Shown piece after piece: positions 50,691-62,900 of a DNA stretch of 64,000 bases. This DNA is from Tyto alba. Its lineage: Eukaryota > Chordata > Aves > Strigiformes > Tytonidae. Position numbers and translations under genes: made by a program. The notes below the pieces were generated by a model. It searched no databases and was not told where the DNA came from. It was given only the letters and a program-made list of their open reading frames with translations. Position 1 is the first letter of the stretch. Every line of letters begins with the position of its first letter. The stretch is from positions 11,649,777 to 11,713,776 of the forward strand of contig NW_024881303.1 of NCBI RefSeq assembly GCF_018691265.1. The letters run 5' to 3'.

Positions 50691-51039
50691 GTGTAACTTA
50701 ATAGAGTAGTTTGACTCCTGCACACTCACAGGTTTAGGGCTACTGTCACGCAACGCGGTCCACAGCGGGGAAGAAGGACGGCACAAGACTTCTGACAGCC
50801 TCACTGAAATCTGGAAGCAATATGGAAAAGTGTTAGATTTCTGCTTTTCGAGAGGCATCCCAGCCATATAAAGGATAATTAGAATTCGTTGTAAAGATGA
50901 TTTATCATGTCTATCATTGTGCTTGAAAAGGCTAGGTCACCCATGAATGCTGATGAAATTTCAAAGATCTACTCCCCAAGGACTTTCTGCATCTGCTGCC
51001 CTCTGAGATGGGGAAATAGCCCAGGGCAAGCTTCTCATT

Positions 51040-51475
51040 AATACCGCAGGAAAATATAAGCATTTTGTCCGACATAACATTTTTCTTCAGTATTACACCT
51101 GACACGATCAGACCTTTAAATAACGTGGTAATAGGACTCACTTTAAAGTTCATGTACTTGGTGTCGTGTCGCCCCTCCCCGCTCCCCCCCCAGGTTTCAG
51201 CTAGGTCGTAGCTCTCTCTAACAAGGCAGCGTTTCGACCTGAAACACACTTTCTCCCGTAACAAATATTGTGCGAGGTGGGCGGAGGTGGTAAAAGCAGC
51301 TTTTGATCTTGTTTGTATAATATGCAAAAGGACATCAAAGCGAGGGAATAGGGGGCGGGAGAGAAAGGAAAGCGGAGCCGGGGTAGCCCTAGACACTGGA
51401 ACACCAAATAGCTGATTAATAGCTAAATAAAACATAATTAGGAAAACACAATAAATTAGTGGTTCTTTATAGATG
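51040..51475. promoter_or_regulatory. Candidate enhancer block with SOX/POU/TCF-like sites
   Basis: AT-rich sequence abutting a GC-rich block. It contains TTACACCTGA near 51095 (T-box or E-box like), TTTGTATAATATGCAAAAG at 51312-51330 (SOX-like plus octamer-like ATGCAAAA) and ACATCAAAG at 51332-51340 (TCF/LEF-like), with several TAAT cores and CTGATTAATAGC near 51412. Motif reading is by eye, and conservation is untested. Confidence 0.35.
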
Positions 51476-52330
51476 GCGGAGCGGGCTGGGAGCGCGGCCG
51501 GGGGAGGCGGGCACGTCCCGTTTCAAAGCCGGCCCCGAGGGCACCCCAAACCTCGGGGGGGGAGGGACGGGAAAACCCCGCGGGTGCCGCTCGGCAGGAC
51601 CCGGCGGAGACACCCCCGGCCCCGGCCCGCCCGGGGGGAGGCGGGAGGAGGCTCCGGGGCGGCCCGGTCCTGCTCCCTTTTTTGGGGGGGGGGGGGTGAG
51701 GGGGAGCTGGTTTCCCCGCGGGGCGCTGCAGGTTTCGGGGCGTTCCCGGGCGCTCCCAACCCGGGGCTACGCGGGACGGTGGGGGGTCACGGGGGGCGCC
51801 CTGGGAGCCGCGGGGGCGCCTGTTTGTTTGGGGTTGGTTTGTTTGTTTGTTTGCTGTGTGGCCTCTCCTTTATTTTGATCAGGCCCGGTTGCCGGCGCTG
51901 GGTTTAATTGATTTGCGGGGCGGGCAGTTGAGACCATCAAGGGGAACTTCAGCCCTTGCAGGCTGCGGAGAAAATAACGATCGTATCGGCGAAACCAGCA
52001 TGAAAAGCAAACACCGCTCCCCCCCTCCCCCGGGCATGTTCACACACGGGTGGGGATGCGGCCACCCCGGAGACCTGGGGGTGCCCGGGGGAAGCTGCAG
52101 GGCCGGACGGGGGGGCTCCTGGCCCTCTCCGGGTCTCCAGCTGGAGCCTGAGGGCTGCGGGAGAACAGGCGCCGGCTCCACGGGTGGGATGCGTCTGCAC
52201 CAGAAGGGCGGGAGAGGACACACGGAGAAGAGCCGCCAAATTCAGCCCCGGAGCCAGACTTCCCCTCTGTCCCCGAGGTGAGCTGCACCGGCCAACTCCA
52301 TCCTGCCTCCGCGCTTGGGTGCCTCTTCCC
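51473..52330. promoter_or_regulatory. Second CpG-island-like block
   Basis: G+C and CpG rise abruptly at 51473, right at AGATGGCGG (51471-51479), a close match to a YY1 site, and stay high to about 52150, then decline. This could be an upstream promoter of KIF26A or of an unannotated noncoding RNA. A plus-strand frame starting at the ATG within the YY1-like site is Gly/Arg/Pro-rich and unconvincing as a protein. Confidence 0.5.
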
Positions 52331-52739
52331 CCCCGACACTGGGGCTTTGCCCCCTGCTCAATTTCACTGCTGCTTCCTTGCCACCCCTGTGGTCCTGCGA
52401 GGTGCAGGCCAGCCTGGAGGACCCCTTTTCAGTTCCCACCACAGCAACGGGCTTCCCTGCCATGCCAAGACCACGTCCTGCCTGCACTTGAGGCAATTCA
52501 GGCCACAGAGTGGATCTCACAGGTCTGGAGCAAAGCAGGAGCTTAAGCAAGCCCTGGGTCATGACCTGCCTTGTAGGGAAGGGCTGGGTAAACCAGCTTG
52601 ATGCAAGGGCTCTCCTGTCACTGCCTGGGCTTGGCAGCTCAGAGCAGAGCTCAGGCTTGCTCTGGCTCGGTCCCTTGCCTCTTTGTGACCCTGCCCTCCA
52701 AGGGGAGATCCAAAGCCCTCCTGTAAACAGCTGGTGAAG

Positions 52740-52935
52740 GTCAGGGGAAGGAAAGCCTGACACCACTTAATGAAAGACAGTTGCAGACAATCTTTTGCTC
52801 AGTTGTCCGTGTCTGGGAGGCGTGGGGCTCTCTCTGTTCAAGCTTTTTAATTTCCATTCTAATTTGCAAGTCATAAAGAGAGACAGTATGCAGTCCATGG
52901 TCTCCCGATTAATTTCTTGTCACCCTAATCATGCC
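52740..52935. promoter_or_regulatory. Candidate conserved noncoding element
   Basis: TTTTTAATTTCCATTCTAAT, then GCAAGTCATAAAGAG and GATTAATTTCTTGTCACC: TAAT cores and a TCATAAA site like those bound by posterior HOX or CDX proteins. Inferred. Confidence 0.3.
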
Positions 52936-53239
52936 AGTTTAACCCTCACTCGCTTGCCTAGGTGCTTCTGATGCTCAGCCCTATAGCTACTACCATGTCC
53001 TCTGTGAAGCAGCGTGCCCAGACACATTAGTGTCCTGCTTGCACCATAGCTCTGTGGTTCTCACACTATTTCAGTGACCTCTGCCCTGGTGTATCTGAGC
53101 AGCGGCAGCCCGTAGGAAGAGAGGCAAAAAAATAAAACAAAACCAAGCCACAAAAAAACAATACAACAAAACAAAACCCCGCCTCCTTCTTAATGTTTGG
53201 TTGGGTGGTTTTTAAAGGGGGTGGTGGGAATGAGGATTA

Positions 53240-53330
53240 CTTTTTCCGAGCTCCCCCCCGCCTGGTTAGAACCACCTTTCCCCTCGGCGCGGGGACACAC
53301 ACCCGGGGAGTCTCTCGCAAGGCTCGGTGC

Positions 53331-53367
<37 letters not shown>

Positions 53368-53575
53368 CCTGGTGTCCCCTTTTCGTGCTGCCCGGGGGGC
53401 GGGGGGACCCCGCGGCTGAAGCAGGGCGGCGGGAGGGGGAGAGGCGGTTCAGCACCCTGGACAGCGCCCCCGCGCCCGCCCTCCCGGCCCCGCCCCCCGG
53501 CCGCTCCCGCCGAGGGGAACCGGCACCCGGGAGAAGGTGCCCGGAGGACCCTGCCTCGGGGGGGTCTGGGGCAGA
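53240..53575. promoter_or_regulatory. Third GC-rich block
   Basis: About 330 bp of high G+C with CpG, containing the (AC)16 repeat and ending at the A-rich tract before the pentamer array. Frames through it are low complexity. Its role is unknown. Confidence 0.35.
53333..53364. repeat. (AC)16 dinucleotide repeat
   Basis: Sixteen uninterrupted AC units inside a GC-rich block. Likely length-polymorphic. Confidence 0.95.
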
Positions 53576-53579
53576 TGTA

Positions 53580-53667
53580 AAAATAAATAAAATAAAATAA
53601 AATAAAATAAAAAAATAAAAGAAAATATTTTTTTTAAATAAAATTAAAATAAGATTAAAAAATTTAA
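53580..53667. repeat. A-rich (AAAAT)n tract next to the pentamer array
   Basis: AAATAAATAAAAT-type units followed by degenerate A/T-rich sequence, running straight into the GGGAAA units at 53668. It resembles an A-rich retroelement tail or A-rich microsatellite and is a likely seed for the array. Confidence 0.85.
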
Positions 53668-54730
53668 GGGAAAGGGAAAGGGAAAGGGAAAGGGAAAGGG
53701 AAGGGAAGGGAAGGGAAGGGAAGGGAAGGGAAGGGAAGGGAAGGGAAGGGAAGGGAAGGGAAGGGAAGGGAAAGGAAAGGAAAGGAAAGGAAAGGAAAGG
53801 AAAGGAAAGGAAAGGAAAGGAAAGGAAAGGAAAGGAAAGGAAAGGAAAGGAAAGGAAAGGAAAGGAAAGGAAAGGAAAGGAAAGGAAAGGAAAGGAAAGG
53901 AAAGGAAAGGAAAGGAAAGGAAAGGAAAGGAAAGGAAAGGAAAGGAAAGGAAAGGAAAGGAAAGGAAAGGAAAGGAAAGGAAAGGAAAGGAAAGGAAAGG
54001 AAAGGAAAGGAAAGGAAAGGAAAGGAAAGGAAAGGAAAGGAAAGGAAAGGAAAGGAAAGGAAAGGAAAGGAAAGGAAAGGAAAGGAAAGGAAAGGAAAGG
54101 AAAGGAAAGGAAAGGAAAGGAAAGGAAAGGAAAGGAAAGGAAAGGAAAGGAAAGGAAAGGAAAGGAAAGGAAAGGAAAGGAAAGGAAAGGAAAGGAAAGG
54201 AAAGGAAAGGAAAGGAAAGGAAAGGAAAGGAAAGGAAAGGAAAGGAAAGGAAAGGAAAGGAAAGGAAAGGAAAGGAAAGGAAAGGAAAGGAAAGGAAAGG
54301 AAAGGAAAGGAAAGGAAAGGAAAGGAAAGGAAAGGAAAGGAAAGGAAAGGAAAGGAAAGGAAAGGAAAGGAAAGGAAAGGAAAGGAAAGGAAAGGAAAGG
54401 AAAGGAAAGGAAAGGAAAGGAAAGGAAAGGAAAGGAAAGGAAAGGAAAGGAAAGGAAAGGAAAGGAAAGGAAAGGAAAGGAAAGGAAAGGAAAGGAAAGG
54501 AAAGGAAAGGAAAGGAAAGGAAAGGAAAGGAAAGGAAAGGAAAGGAAAGGAAAGGAAAGGAAAGGAAAGGAAAGGAAAGGAAAGGAAAGGAAAGGAAAGG
54601 AAAGGAAAGGAAAGGAAAGGAAAGGAAAGGAAAGGAAAGGAAAGGAAAGGAAAGGAAAGGAAAGGAAAGGAAAGGAAAGGAAAGGAAAGGAAAGGAAAGA
54701 AAAGAAAAGAAAAGAAAAGAAAAGAAAAGG
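53668..54730. repeat. Graded purine pentanucleotide array, mainly (AAAGG)185
   Basis: Counted directly: GGGAAA hexamer units at 53668-53700 (about 5.5 copies), AAGGG at 53701-53770 (14 copies), AAAGG at 53771-54695 (185 perfect copies), AAAGA at 54696-54725 (6 copies), then one AAAGG. The plus strand is entirely purine for over 1 kb. The minus strand lacks stop codons in this stretch, producing long frames that translate as a Phe/Leu/Ser/Pro repeat; these are not genes. Confidence 0.98.
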
Positions 54731-55535
54731 AGAAAAGAAAAAGAAAAGCTTCTGCCAGTAGCTGAGGGGGATGTGTTTTAGTCTCCTTGTGGCTTTGGCA
54801 GAGGGATCCCACAGGCTGGAAGGTGCCAGGAGCTCCTGCAGAAGCAGGGGGCTCTGGGGACTGTCCTGTGACAGGTTTGCATTACTGAGCCCACACAAAC
54901 AGTGTGAGAAGCAATTAAAAAAAAAAAAAATCACCTGTGCCTTAAAGAAGGTCGCAGCCTCACGCTGCTCACTGCAGCAGCGGTCCACAGGATGCCACGA
55001 GCAAATTGCCATTCCGTTGCAGGGGCACAAACTGGGATTAACCGAGCGTCATGCTCTTCCTCCTCCTCACGTCAGTGGAGTGACTCTGGACGTCTGGAAA
55101 ACCCTCTCCCGGGGCTGTGAGCACTCTGGGCAGCAAACGGGACCTGGGGGGAAACTTAATGTGTGCAAGAGAACAAAGAGAGAGGGAACACACCAGCCCT
55201 GGCTTTGAGCCTTCATCAAATAGTTCCCCTTCCTCCCCAGGACAGCACATGTGGAAGTCTTCCCAGGGACACTCTGCTTTGTGACAAACAACTTGCTTAA
55301 AAAGCAAATACCAAGTTCTACACAACCATGTTTTCATCAAAGGTAAAATAGCATCACAACAAACATGACAATGTCCAAAAAGTTGCAGCAGAAAGAATCA
55401 GCTTTGCTGGTCACACACAGCAGAAGCATTTACAGCTTTTGTGACTCGAGAACATACCCAGCACAGTCCTGAAAATACAGTCTCCTCTGCTCCCTCATCC
55501 CCCCTCTACAGAATAAAGATTATACTGTTACATAC

Positions 55536-55683
55536 TTTCTGAACAAAGTCAGAAAACGTGCACCAGTGAGCTCAGTGTGGTCTCTTCTTGGGTCTCCTCT
55601 CAGCTCATCCAATGCCTTGTCCTGCTGGAGAAGTTGCTGTTTTAGTTCCTTCACTTCACAGGATCTTAAGTGCACTTTTCTTA
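55536..55683 (-). other. Possible unassigned exon, coiled-coil-like
   Basis: A 148-bp stretch bounded by a possible acceptor (GGCTGGGGCAG at 55684, weak pyrimidine tract) and a possible donor (GTATGT starting at 55535). In frame it encodes VRKVHLRSCEVKELKQQLLQ, then QDKALDELRGDPRRDHTELT, with heptad-like leucine spacing and high charge, unlike the chance frames around it. I do not recognise the family, and no partner exon was found. The CR1 fragment begins 30 bp upstream of the acceptor. It could be a decayed exon or chance. Confidence 0.25.
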
Positions 55684-55712
55684 CTGCCCCAGCCAAAGCT
55701 GAGTGCCACTTT

Positions 55713-55868
55713 ATCATAGAATCATAGAGTGGTTTGGGTTGAAAGGGACCTTAAAGATTATCTAGTTCTAACCCCCCCCCCAGTCATGGGCATGGACACC
55801 TTCCACTAGAGCAGGTTGCTCAAAGCCCCACCCAACCTGGCCTTAAACCCTTCCAGGGAAGGGGGCTC
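55713..55868 (-). mobile_element. CR1 LINE 3' fragment
   Basis: Reverse complement of the CR1 3' end. On the plus strand it opens with the duplicated octamer-like ATCATAGAATCATAGAG, then GGTTTGGGTTGAAAGGGACC, TTAAAGATTATCTAG, GACACCTTCCACTAGA and CTCAAAGCCCCACCCAACCT. This is the hallmark of avian CR1. It is truncated to about 155 bp, so it is not autonomous. It is less diverged than the other copies here. Confidence 0.93.
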
Positions 55869-58800
55869 TTTATTAATCATTTAACCAAGCAGAAAGTTGC
55901 CATTTTCTAAATTTAATTTTTTTTTAATATATTTGATTGGAAAGAGAAAATTGTGTATCTCAAGTAAAATGGGGCTGCTTTGCCAGTAAGAGTCAAATAA
56001 CAGACTGGATGATTATTTTTCAACAGCCTAGTGGCTCCTCCGAGCCGACCTCACTCGCGGCAACAGGCAGGAACTTTTTGCTTGTAAAACACCGGTAGTC
56101 CCGAGAACCACGCCAGAGGAGCTTGAACCCCACGCCTCGAGTAAACACCAAAGAAAGAGTATTTCTCAGCCAGCCCTCGAGCAGAGCGCAGCGGCTCCCG
56201 GGCCGTCCCGCCCGGCCTCGGCAGGTGGCACTGCTCCGCCAGCAACCGCCCGCACACATGCCTCTCAAAACCCCACCTCGGAGGGTTAAGAGGGCCACCA
56301 AAGAGAAGACAGCTGCCAGGGAGGCCTGAAGTCGAGCGGAGGTGATAAGACCTGCGTGGCAGTTGCTGGAGTTAAGCCATGCCTTTTGCACGTTAGAAAA
56401 AGCCGCAGCGGAACACGCATCCCAGCAAACAAATGCATCAGTGGTGCTTTATAAAGAAAGCTGTAAAATCAAGTGGCTAGACCAACCAATTCATCAATTG
56501 GTCTTCTTCAGTAAGCCTTCTTCTCAAGCTATTCAACTTTTGTGCTGAAGTTCGTCTGTCTGTTGTATATTCTCCCTCCTAGGATAGAAAGGATGAAGGG
56601 CTGAACCAGTGTCAGGGTGCTGACAGCCTGCGAAAGCAAAGGAGAATGAATGCAGTTTTCTGTGAAACAAGGCAGAAAGGGGGTGTGAGAGCATCAGTCC
56701 TGCACATGGAAAACATTGCTGGAGAGCCTATGACACAAAGGGTGATGACAGGTTCTTGCATAATACGACACTTAAAAATACAAATGGTTCACTAAACTGG
56801 AAAAGCACTCCCTCTGCACCCACTCAGACCTAGACATTTTCAGGCTACAAATACTTTACTGGTACATGAGGCTCCTGTGGCCTTACCAGTGTTCTTTCAT
56901 TTGTATCTCTGGGCCATCCTGCACCAGCTGGCAACAGACATGGAGGTGATGAAGAGCAGGACCAGCTCTGGCTGCTGGCAAAGTAAGCAGTTGTCTAGAG
57001 CAACAGTCAACAAGAGATGGCAAAATTACCATGAGCTCCAGTGCCACTATGCCCTTTGCCAGAGCTCTAGAAAGCCAGGCTGGAAGCTGAGGATCCTTCT
57101 GTGGAAAAAGGGAACATCTCTGTGGCTCTCTCTTACAGGCACATCTCCCCAACAGCAGTAGGGACACCAAGCCAGAATCTTTCCCCCAGTATTTTTCCTT
57201 CTAACTGCAGAAGACACCTGGCCTGTGCCCTTATTTATAGGGCAATGTATCAAATTTTGGCTGCTTTGCCTGCATAGCTGAGAAGCCTTCAGCCAGCTCT
57301 GCTGAACACAGCAAGCCAAAACAGTCCATCACATACCAGATGCAAACTGATTGTTCAAACAAAGGAAAAATTTGTTTCCAGTGGGGGAGGAAAGAAATCA
57401 GAAACATCTTCTTCAGAAGACTAAAACAATAACTGGGAGAGGCAACCTCCCCAGTACACTGATTCAGTTAAATAAACCTTAACAGGGACTTACCTGGAAA
57501 AACCAGCAACAGCCTTGAGCAGCATAGGTTACTTTCTCCTCTGATGACCCTTCTGGCAGCTGGGACTGGAGGAAGAGGTCAGAGTGAAACAGGATTTTGG
57601 AAATGCAGTCAGGAAGAAGATGCATGAAGATGAAAGGAGACATGAGGGAAAAGAGAGGGAAACAGAGTGGGCAAAGGAAGATTTAAAAAGGCCTGAAAAA
57701 GTAGCATTCCCACACAGAGGTAGATGTCCCATCGGGAAAGAGCTAAGGAGTCAAAACTTCACTGAAAAAGACCCCAAAGTAAATAAATACCTAAACCACT
57801 CTCTTTTCTACCCTTTTCCTAATACATTCATCCTAATCTTTCTCCTTCCCCCACCTGGGCACCCATCCCCTTCTTGCCTTCATTTCAACTCACCTCTTTT
57901 CTCAAACCCACCCAGAAGTGTGACCTTAGTACAGCACAGTAACACACTGGCTGGCTGCTCTCCTAGCCCAGCGCCCCACCGCGCTGATCCTGCAGCGAGA
58001 TCCCCCATCCATCCACCACCACTCCACCATTTCTCTACTTCATGAGCAGCAAGAGCTCCCAGCTCCTCCGGCAACACAGCTGCTCTTCTGGCCCCACAAT
58101 AGTCTATTATTTTCAGCCCCTTAATAGTTCTTGCTCGGTTTCCAGTACACAGTCAGGAATAACCCCAGTTTATCCAAGGTTGCACATACTCACCGCAGAC
58201 TCCCAACCCCTCAGAAATCAATTTCACAGCTATAGCAATGGTGACAGCAGTAGAAAAATCTTCAGCTATACTGCTTGAACTTATCTTTGCAAAGATGATT
58301 GATAGTTTCCATTTTGTCAACACCAGTGACCCAAAAGTTGTGATTGAAAGCACCCAAATGAAAGAGCTAAGCCACCAGGCTTAGAGCCTAAGCCACTGGG
58401 ACTTCAACAGTCCTGTACCCTCTACAGCTTGGACACATAGGGTGACATGGCACATGCTGCCGCCAAATGGCCTTTTGCTTTTTTCTTTTTTTTTAACTAA
58501 CAACTCACACATGAGAAGGAGAGGCACAGGAGTGGATGGTTTGCTGTTACAATTATGTCAGTTCATAGCACTATTTTTTCTTAACTGCCCGAGTTATATT
58601 AGCGCTGGTATAGCTAAATGTGGCAGAACAGTTACAGGCACGCAGGTCCCAGAGGTGTCTGCTCGTACGATCTTCTGTCCCAGGACAGAGCACTGTTTTA
58701 CTTGCTACCAGCAGTAAAGGACCTATCTTGTACAATGCTTAGCCGTGCTGAAAAGTCAGCTCTTAAGGGAAGATGGGCAACAACTTTTCTATTACTATTA

Positions 58801-59839
58801 TATTCAGAACATTTCTCAAGAGACACTATATAAAAAGATAAATACAGTCTTAACCTGTTATTTCTGGAATTCATGGTACATGGAAGATTATCGATACGTG
58901 CTCTCAGTAGGAAGCTGCCTGAAACCAGGTCAGTTATCTCTCTCTCTGTCAAAGAAATACAGTTTTATGCAAACACATTCTATATTTGTTTTTATTGATC
59001 AATAAGTAACAATAATAATTCATCAATTCATGGAGCCATATCCACAAGCTGAAACTTCTGTGATAGCAACTCCGTTCGCTGATCACTACAGGGTCACTAA
59101 ATCGCATCTGAAGTGACAGCAGCATGGGTTCAGACTGACACCAGCCCTGATGTGATGAGTACGGGACAGCAAGTGAACACTGGCAACGCCCACATTCCTG
59201 GATGCTGACAGGCTGAAATATGCAGTATCTTACATGTTGACTTTCTAGACCACTTACAATTAAGTCTAAATATGGATTTTGAAGCTAAATTTAGGCTTTG
59301 AGGCTGGAAAGGCATGACTTTGCAAGTTGCTGGCCTCTTCTGGGATATTAGATGTTTAATATACAGACTGCACAAACATAAAAATCCAGCGCCTGTTTTT
59401 AAAGTAGCATGGTCACTCTGTTTTTAGTTCAAACCCTTATTACAAAATGGAATGCATAAGAAGAGCCAGGAAAAATATGTTTGTATTTACTAGGGAAAGA
59501 AAAATAGGGAGGGAGGATGTGATTATTATACGTGATGAATCTCCTGTTTATTTTAGAGAGTCTGGAAATTGCCTTATTTTTTCAATTGGATCACATGTCT
59601 TTGCAAAAGATGTGTTTCACTCCAAACCATAAATATTCCAGGGACATCCTATTAGCAGCGTTATGCAAGACAGGGAACTAGTTTATCCCAATGGAAGACA
59701 TTCACACTGCCTCCTGATGTGCACTTGATTTAAGCCTGTCTTTTACACTTTCTCTATAGCAAAGGGGATTCTGTCCAGGAGCTGCACTACAGTCCTCTGT
59801 CCTCCCTTTGGAGAGGTCTGGGAAGATAAGCCTCTCACA

Positions 59840-59915
59840 CATGCCACCTAAAATTAGTGTCATGTGAATATCCTCTTCTGGCCTTATAAACTTTGAGTCT
59901 ATGAAAACAATAAAA
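59840..59915 (+). mobile_element. Possible CR1/L3-like 3' tail
   Basis: Ends with CTCTTCTGGCCTTATAAACT and TTGAGTCTATGAA, a diverged form of the CR1/L3 3' end (CTTCTGGCCTTA, then ATCTATGA). Only the last part is recognisable. Confidence 0.45.
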
Positions 59916-62900
59916 CACTATTCTTTAATTTGACACGAGCACAAAATTGCCTTTTACAATTTTACATCTGAATCTGGTTAGAGGGAGCCTGGGATGCCAC
60001 CACTTTGACCTTCACTATTTGGCAAAGCACTGCTGAAATAGGAAGCCAACAGTGGTCCCCAAAGACACCTGCACAACCCTGCTGAGGTGACATCAAGCAG
60101 CATGAATGCGGCAGGGTAAGCATGGCCTGATGAGGCAAGTTTACATGCAAGCTGCAATGAGAGTGGATGGATCAAGCTGGAATAAAAATCCTGTCAGACC
60201 TTCTCCTTCCAATTCTAAATCACATTTTAGATCCTACCCATCCATGGTAGAGATTAAGGTGTCCAGGAACATGATCCACAAAACTCAGCATACTCCACAG
60301 GCAGGGGCTTATTCTGAGAGGAAGGATACAGGAGGAGGCACAAGACACTGCAAAGAGAAAGGCTATGGTGAAAAGAGCCACTTCTTCCTACTCCAGATCC
60401 TCTCTTGCCTGAAGCCAGGTGCTTATGAATTCTAGCTCCTCAGGCAACAGAGGTGACAAGGGAACCTCTTTCCAGATCTCTTGCTGCCAGAATTTAAACT
60501 GCCTTCTCAACAGCCCACCAAAAGTAACTTCTCCAAGCACCAACTGAGCTTCACGAGCCTTCTGACCTGGTAATAAGATCAGCAAAACACAGGTTGGGCC
60601 AGACAGCATTTGGGATCGGGAATCTCTGGTTTTACCTGAAGTGACAAACACACAGATCATTGTAGCAGTTTTAGTATCTTCTGTTTGTTTATTCTCTTCC
60701 ATCGGTGTACACAAGTAACTGGTGTTTTCCTGGTTTGAAGCCCATATGAAAGATAAAAGATTTGGCCTTCTGTTTGGATGTTGTAATATTAATAGAGAAC
60801 ATCTTTAGGAGCTTATTGCAATGCAATATTGCCAATTACAAGCATTAAGAAAATGAAGAAAAAAAGGAGGACATAATGAATCATTTATCCCCATCCTATA
60901 ACAAAAATGAGAGTAAAAATGGCTTTGAACCCATTTGTTTATCAGTTTCTGAGCATTTCTGTGTTGTCAGATTACTATTTCAAACACTTCTGCCATAATG
61001 AAAGCTATGAACTGTCTTAAATAAAGATCCTGTTATCCTTAAAGCACATGAAACCTGAAGCTGGAGCCTTTGGGGCACAAAACATCTAACAAAACAAGCC
61101 AACAAGGAACAAAACTACCCAACAAGGTACTCAGGATGAAAATACCAGAGCAATTAACGAACCATTGACATTGAACAGGTTCATAAGGTTGGCTCTGCTG
61201 CAAGACCCAGAAAAGATGACATTTGCTAGAACAGACTAAAACTGCCTAAAACAAAAGAAAGGCTAATACATTACACTTTGGGTATCAATCCAGATCAACT
61301 GTGTACAATGTTCCAGAGAAAAAAATAAGCAAACAAAACCCCACACCAAAAAAAAAAACAGTTGGGGCTTTTGGTTTGAGGCCAGTTCTCCCAGTCCTGA
61401 TTTCTTACGGAGTCAGGAAAAAAGCTAACGGCAAAAATAGTTCTGTGTAAGACTCATGAAATGTGGTAACTAAACTTTATTATAAATTTATTTCATCTTG
61501 ACACCAAAAACAGCTCTACAGCTGTTTTATGATACTGTGAACGTTAAACTACTACGGAACAAGTACTCCTGCATGCGGCTACTATAAAAGTGTCACTGAA
61601 TTATTTCTAATTTTAGTGCCTGTTGTTCTAAAAATTGCTTCCCACTGCACTCCAGGAAGCAAGCAAAAAGGTGATTCACATAAACCTAGCAGCTGAGGAA
61701 CGGAATGGATCTAACCAATGGAGCAGAGCAGCTACGTCTAACTAGAGGGTTTGTATTGGACTAAGACTGCAGGGACACTCACAAGGGGGTTAAAGTCATC
61801 ACAGTCCACAACGTGTAAGTCTCATGCCTGGTTTAGTGACACTGCTCCACTTTCTATCAAACTAAGAGAAACAGTTACTTTTAGGTTAGAATGAGTCTCA
61901 CTTACTTGAGCCATCCACATTGAGACGAATCACACCCGAGAATGGTCATTTGTCTGCACTAACCTTAAAGTTAGTTCAACTAGGTATTTATGTTTTTTCA
62001 AGTGAATCATATCCAAGTGCCTAATAAAAGGTAAACTGGCAGCACACTACTCCAGCTTCAAACACCACTACACTGCCACCCCCGGGACCCAAATCTGTCA
62101 CCAAAAAGAAGGCAAAGAAACAAGCTCGAACAGGAGACACAACAAACTCGCCAGCCATGCTTGTAGGAATTAATGCTTTCATTTACTGGTATTCCCAGAC
62201 ACCAGTAAAAATCATTATCTGAGAGCTGGGTCTGTCTGAGAACATCAGAAAGATTACATGAAGCCATGCAAACTAAAGGGAGATGTAAATCACTGATCTC
62301 TGTATCAGACAGATAGAACAAAAACTAGTTAGTGGGGTGATTACCAGCACTCATCAGCTACCAATATATAAGTTGCTGGACACTATAAACACCTTTAAAA
62401 TGAAAGTCATGCAAATTCTAAAATCACAGGTTGTCAGATAAATTTCTGTCAAAGAAGGGAACCAGAAACAAATCAGCTAGCAAAAAAACCCCACATGCCT
62501 TCATTGTAATCAAGCACAGACTTTGTCACCCCATTTATCTCATAGGGATGCTGTTACTGCTGATATGGACAATTAACTGTATTTGGAAAATACATTTCTC
62601 AAAATTTATCTGCATTCTCCATCATAGTTTTTGAGCATAAAATCACTTTCAGGGAGAAATAATTTCAAGGCTCGTGCCTCAGTTGGGGTAAACTGGTACA
62701 GCTACATGGAAACAGAAGACAATACACCAATTTATGCAGGCTGAAAGTATGGACATTAATTCATGTCTGTGGGATCAGAAGCTGCCAGCAGTAGGTAAGC
62801 CGGTTCTTCCCCCTTAGGTCAATAAAGCAAACAGTCAGATAAGGCCTAAGAATTTCTGATGCTCAAAGTGGAGGCAGTCAGGTCTCTTGGCATGGAAATT

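Noticed and set aside
51459..51907. Plus-strand frames of about 140 codons starting near the YY1-like ATGGCGG
   Set aside because: Gly/Arg/Pro low-complexity sequence in a GC-rich block; the start context lacks a purine at -3. The site is better read as a regulatory motif.
53237..55030. Long minus-strand frames (597 and 382 codons) rich in Phe-Leu-Ser-Pro
   Set aside because: They are translations of the AAAGG array, which has no stop in the minus-strand frames. Not proteins.
55713..55868. Active CR1 element
   Set aside because: Only about 155 bp of the 3' end is present; no reverse transcriptase or endonuclease coding sequence.
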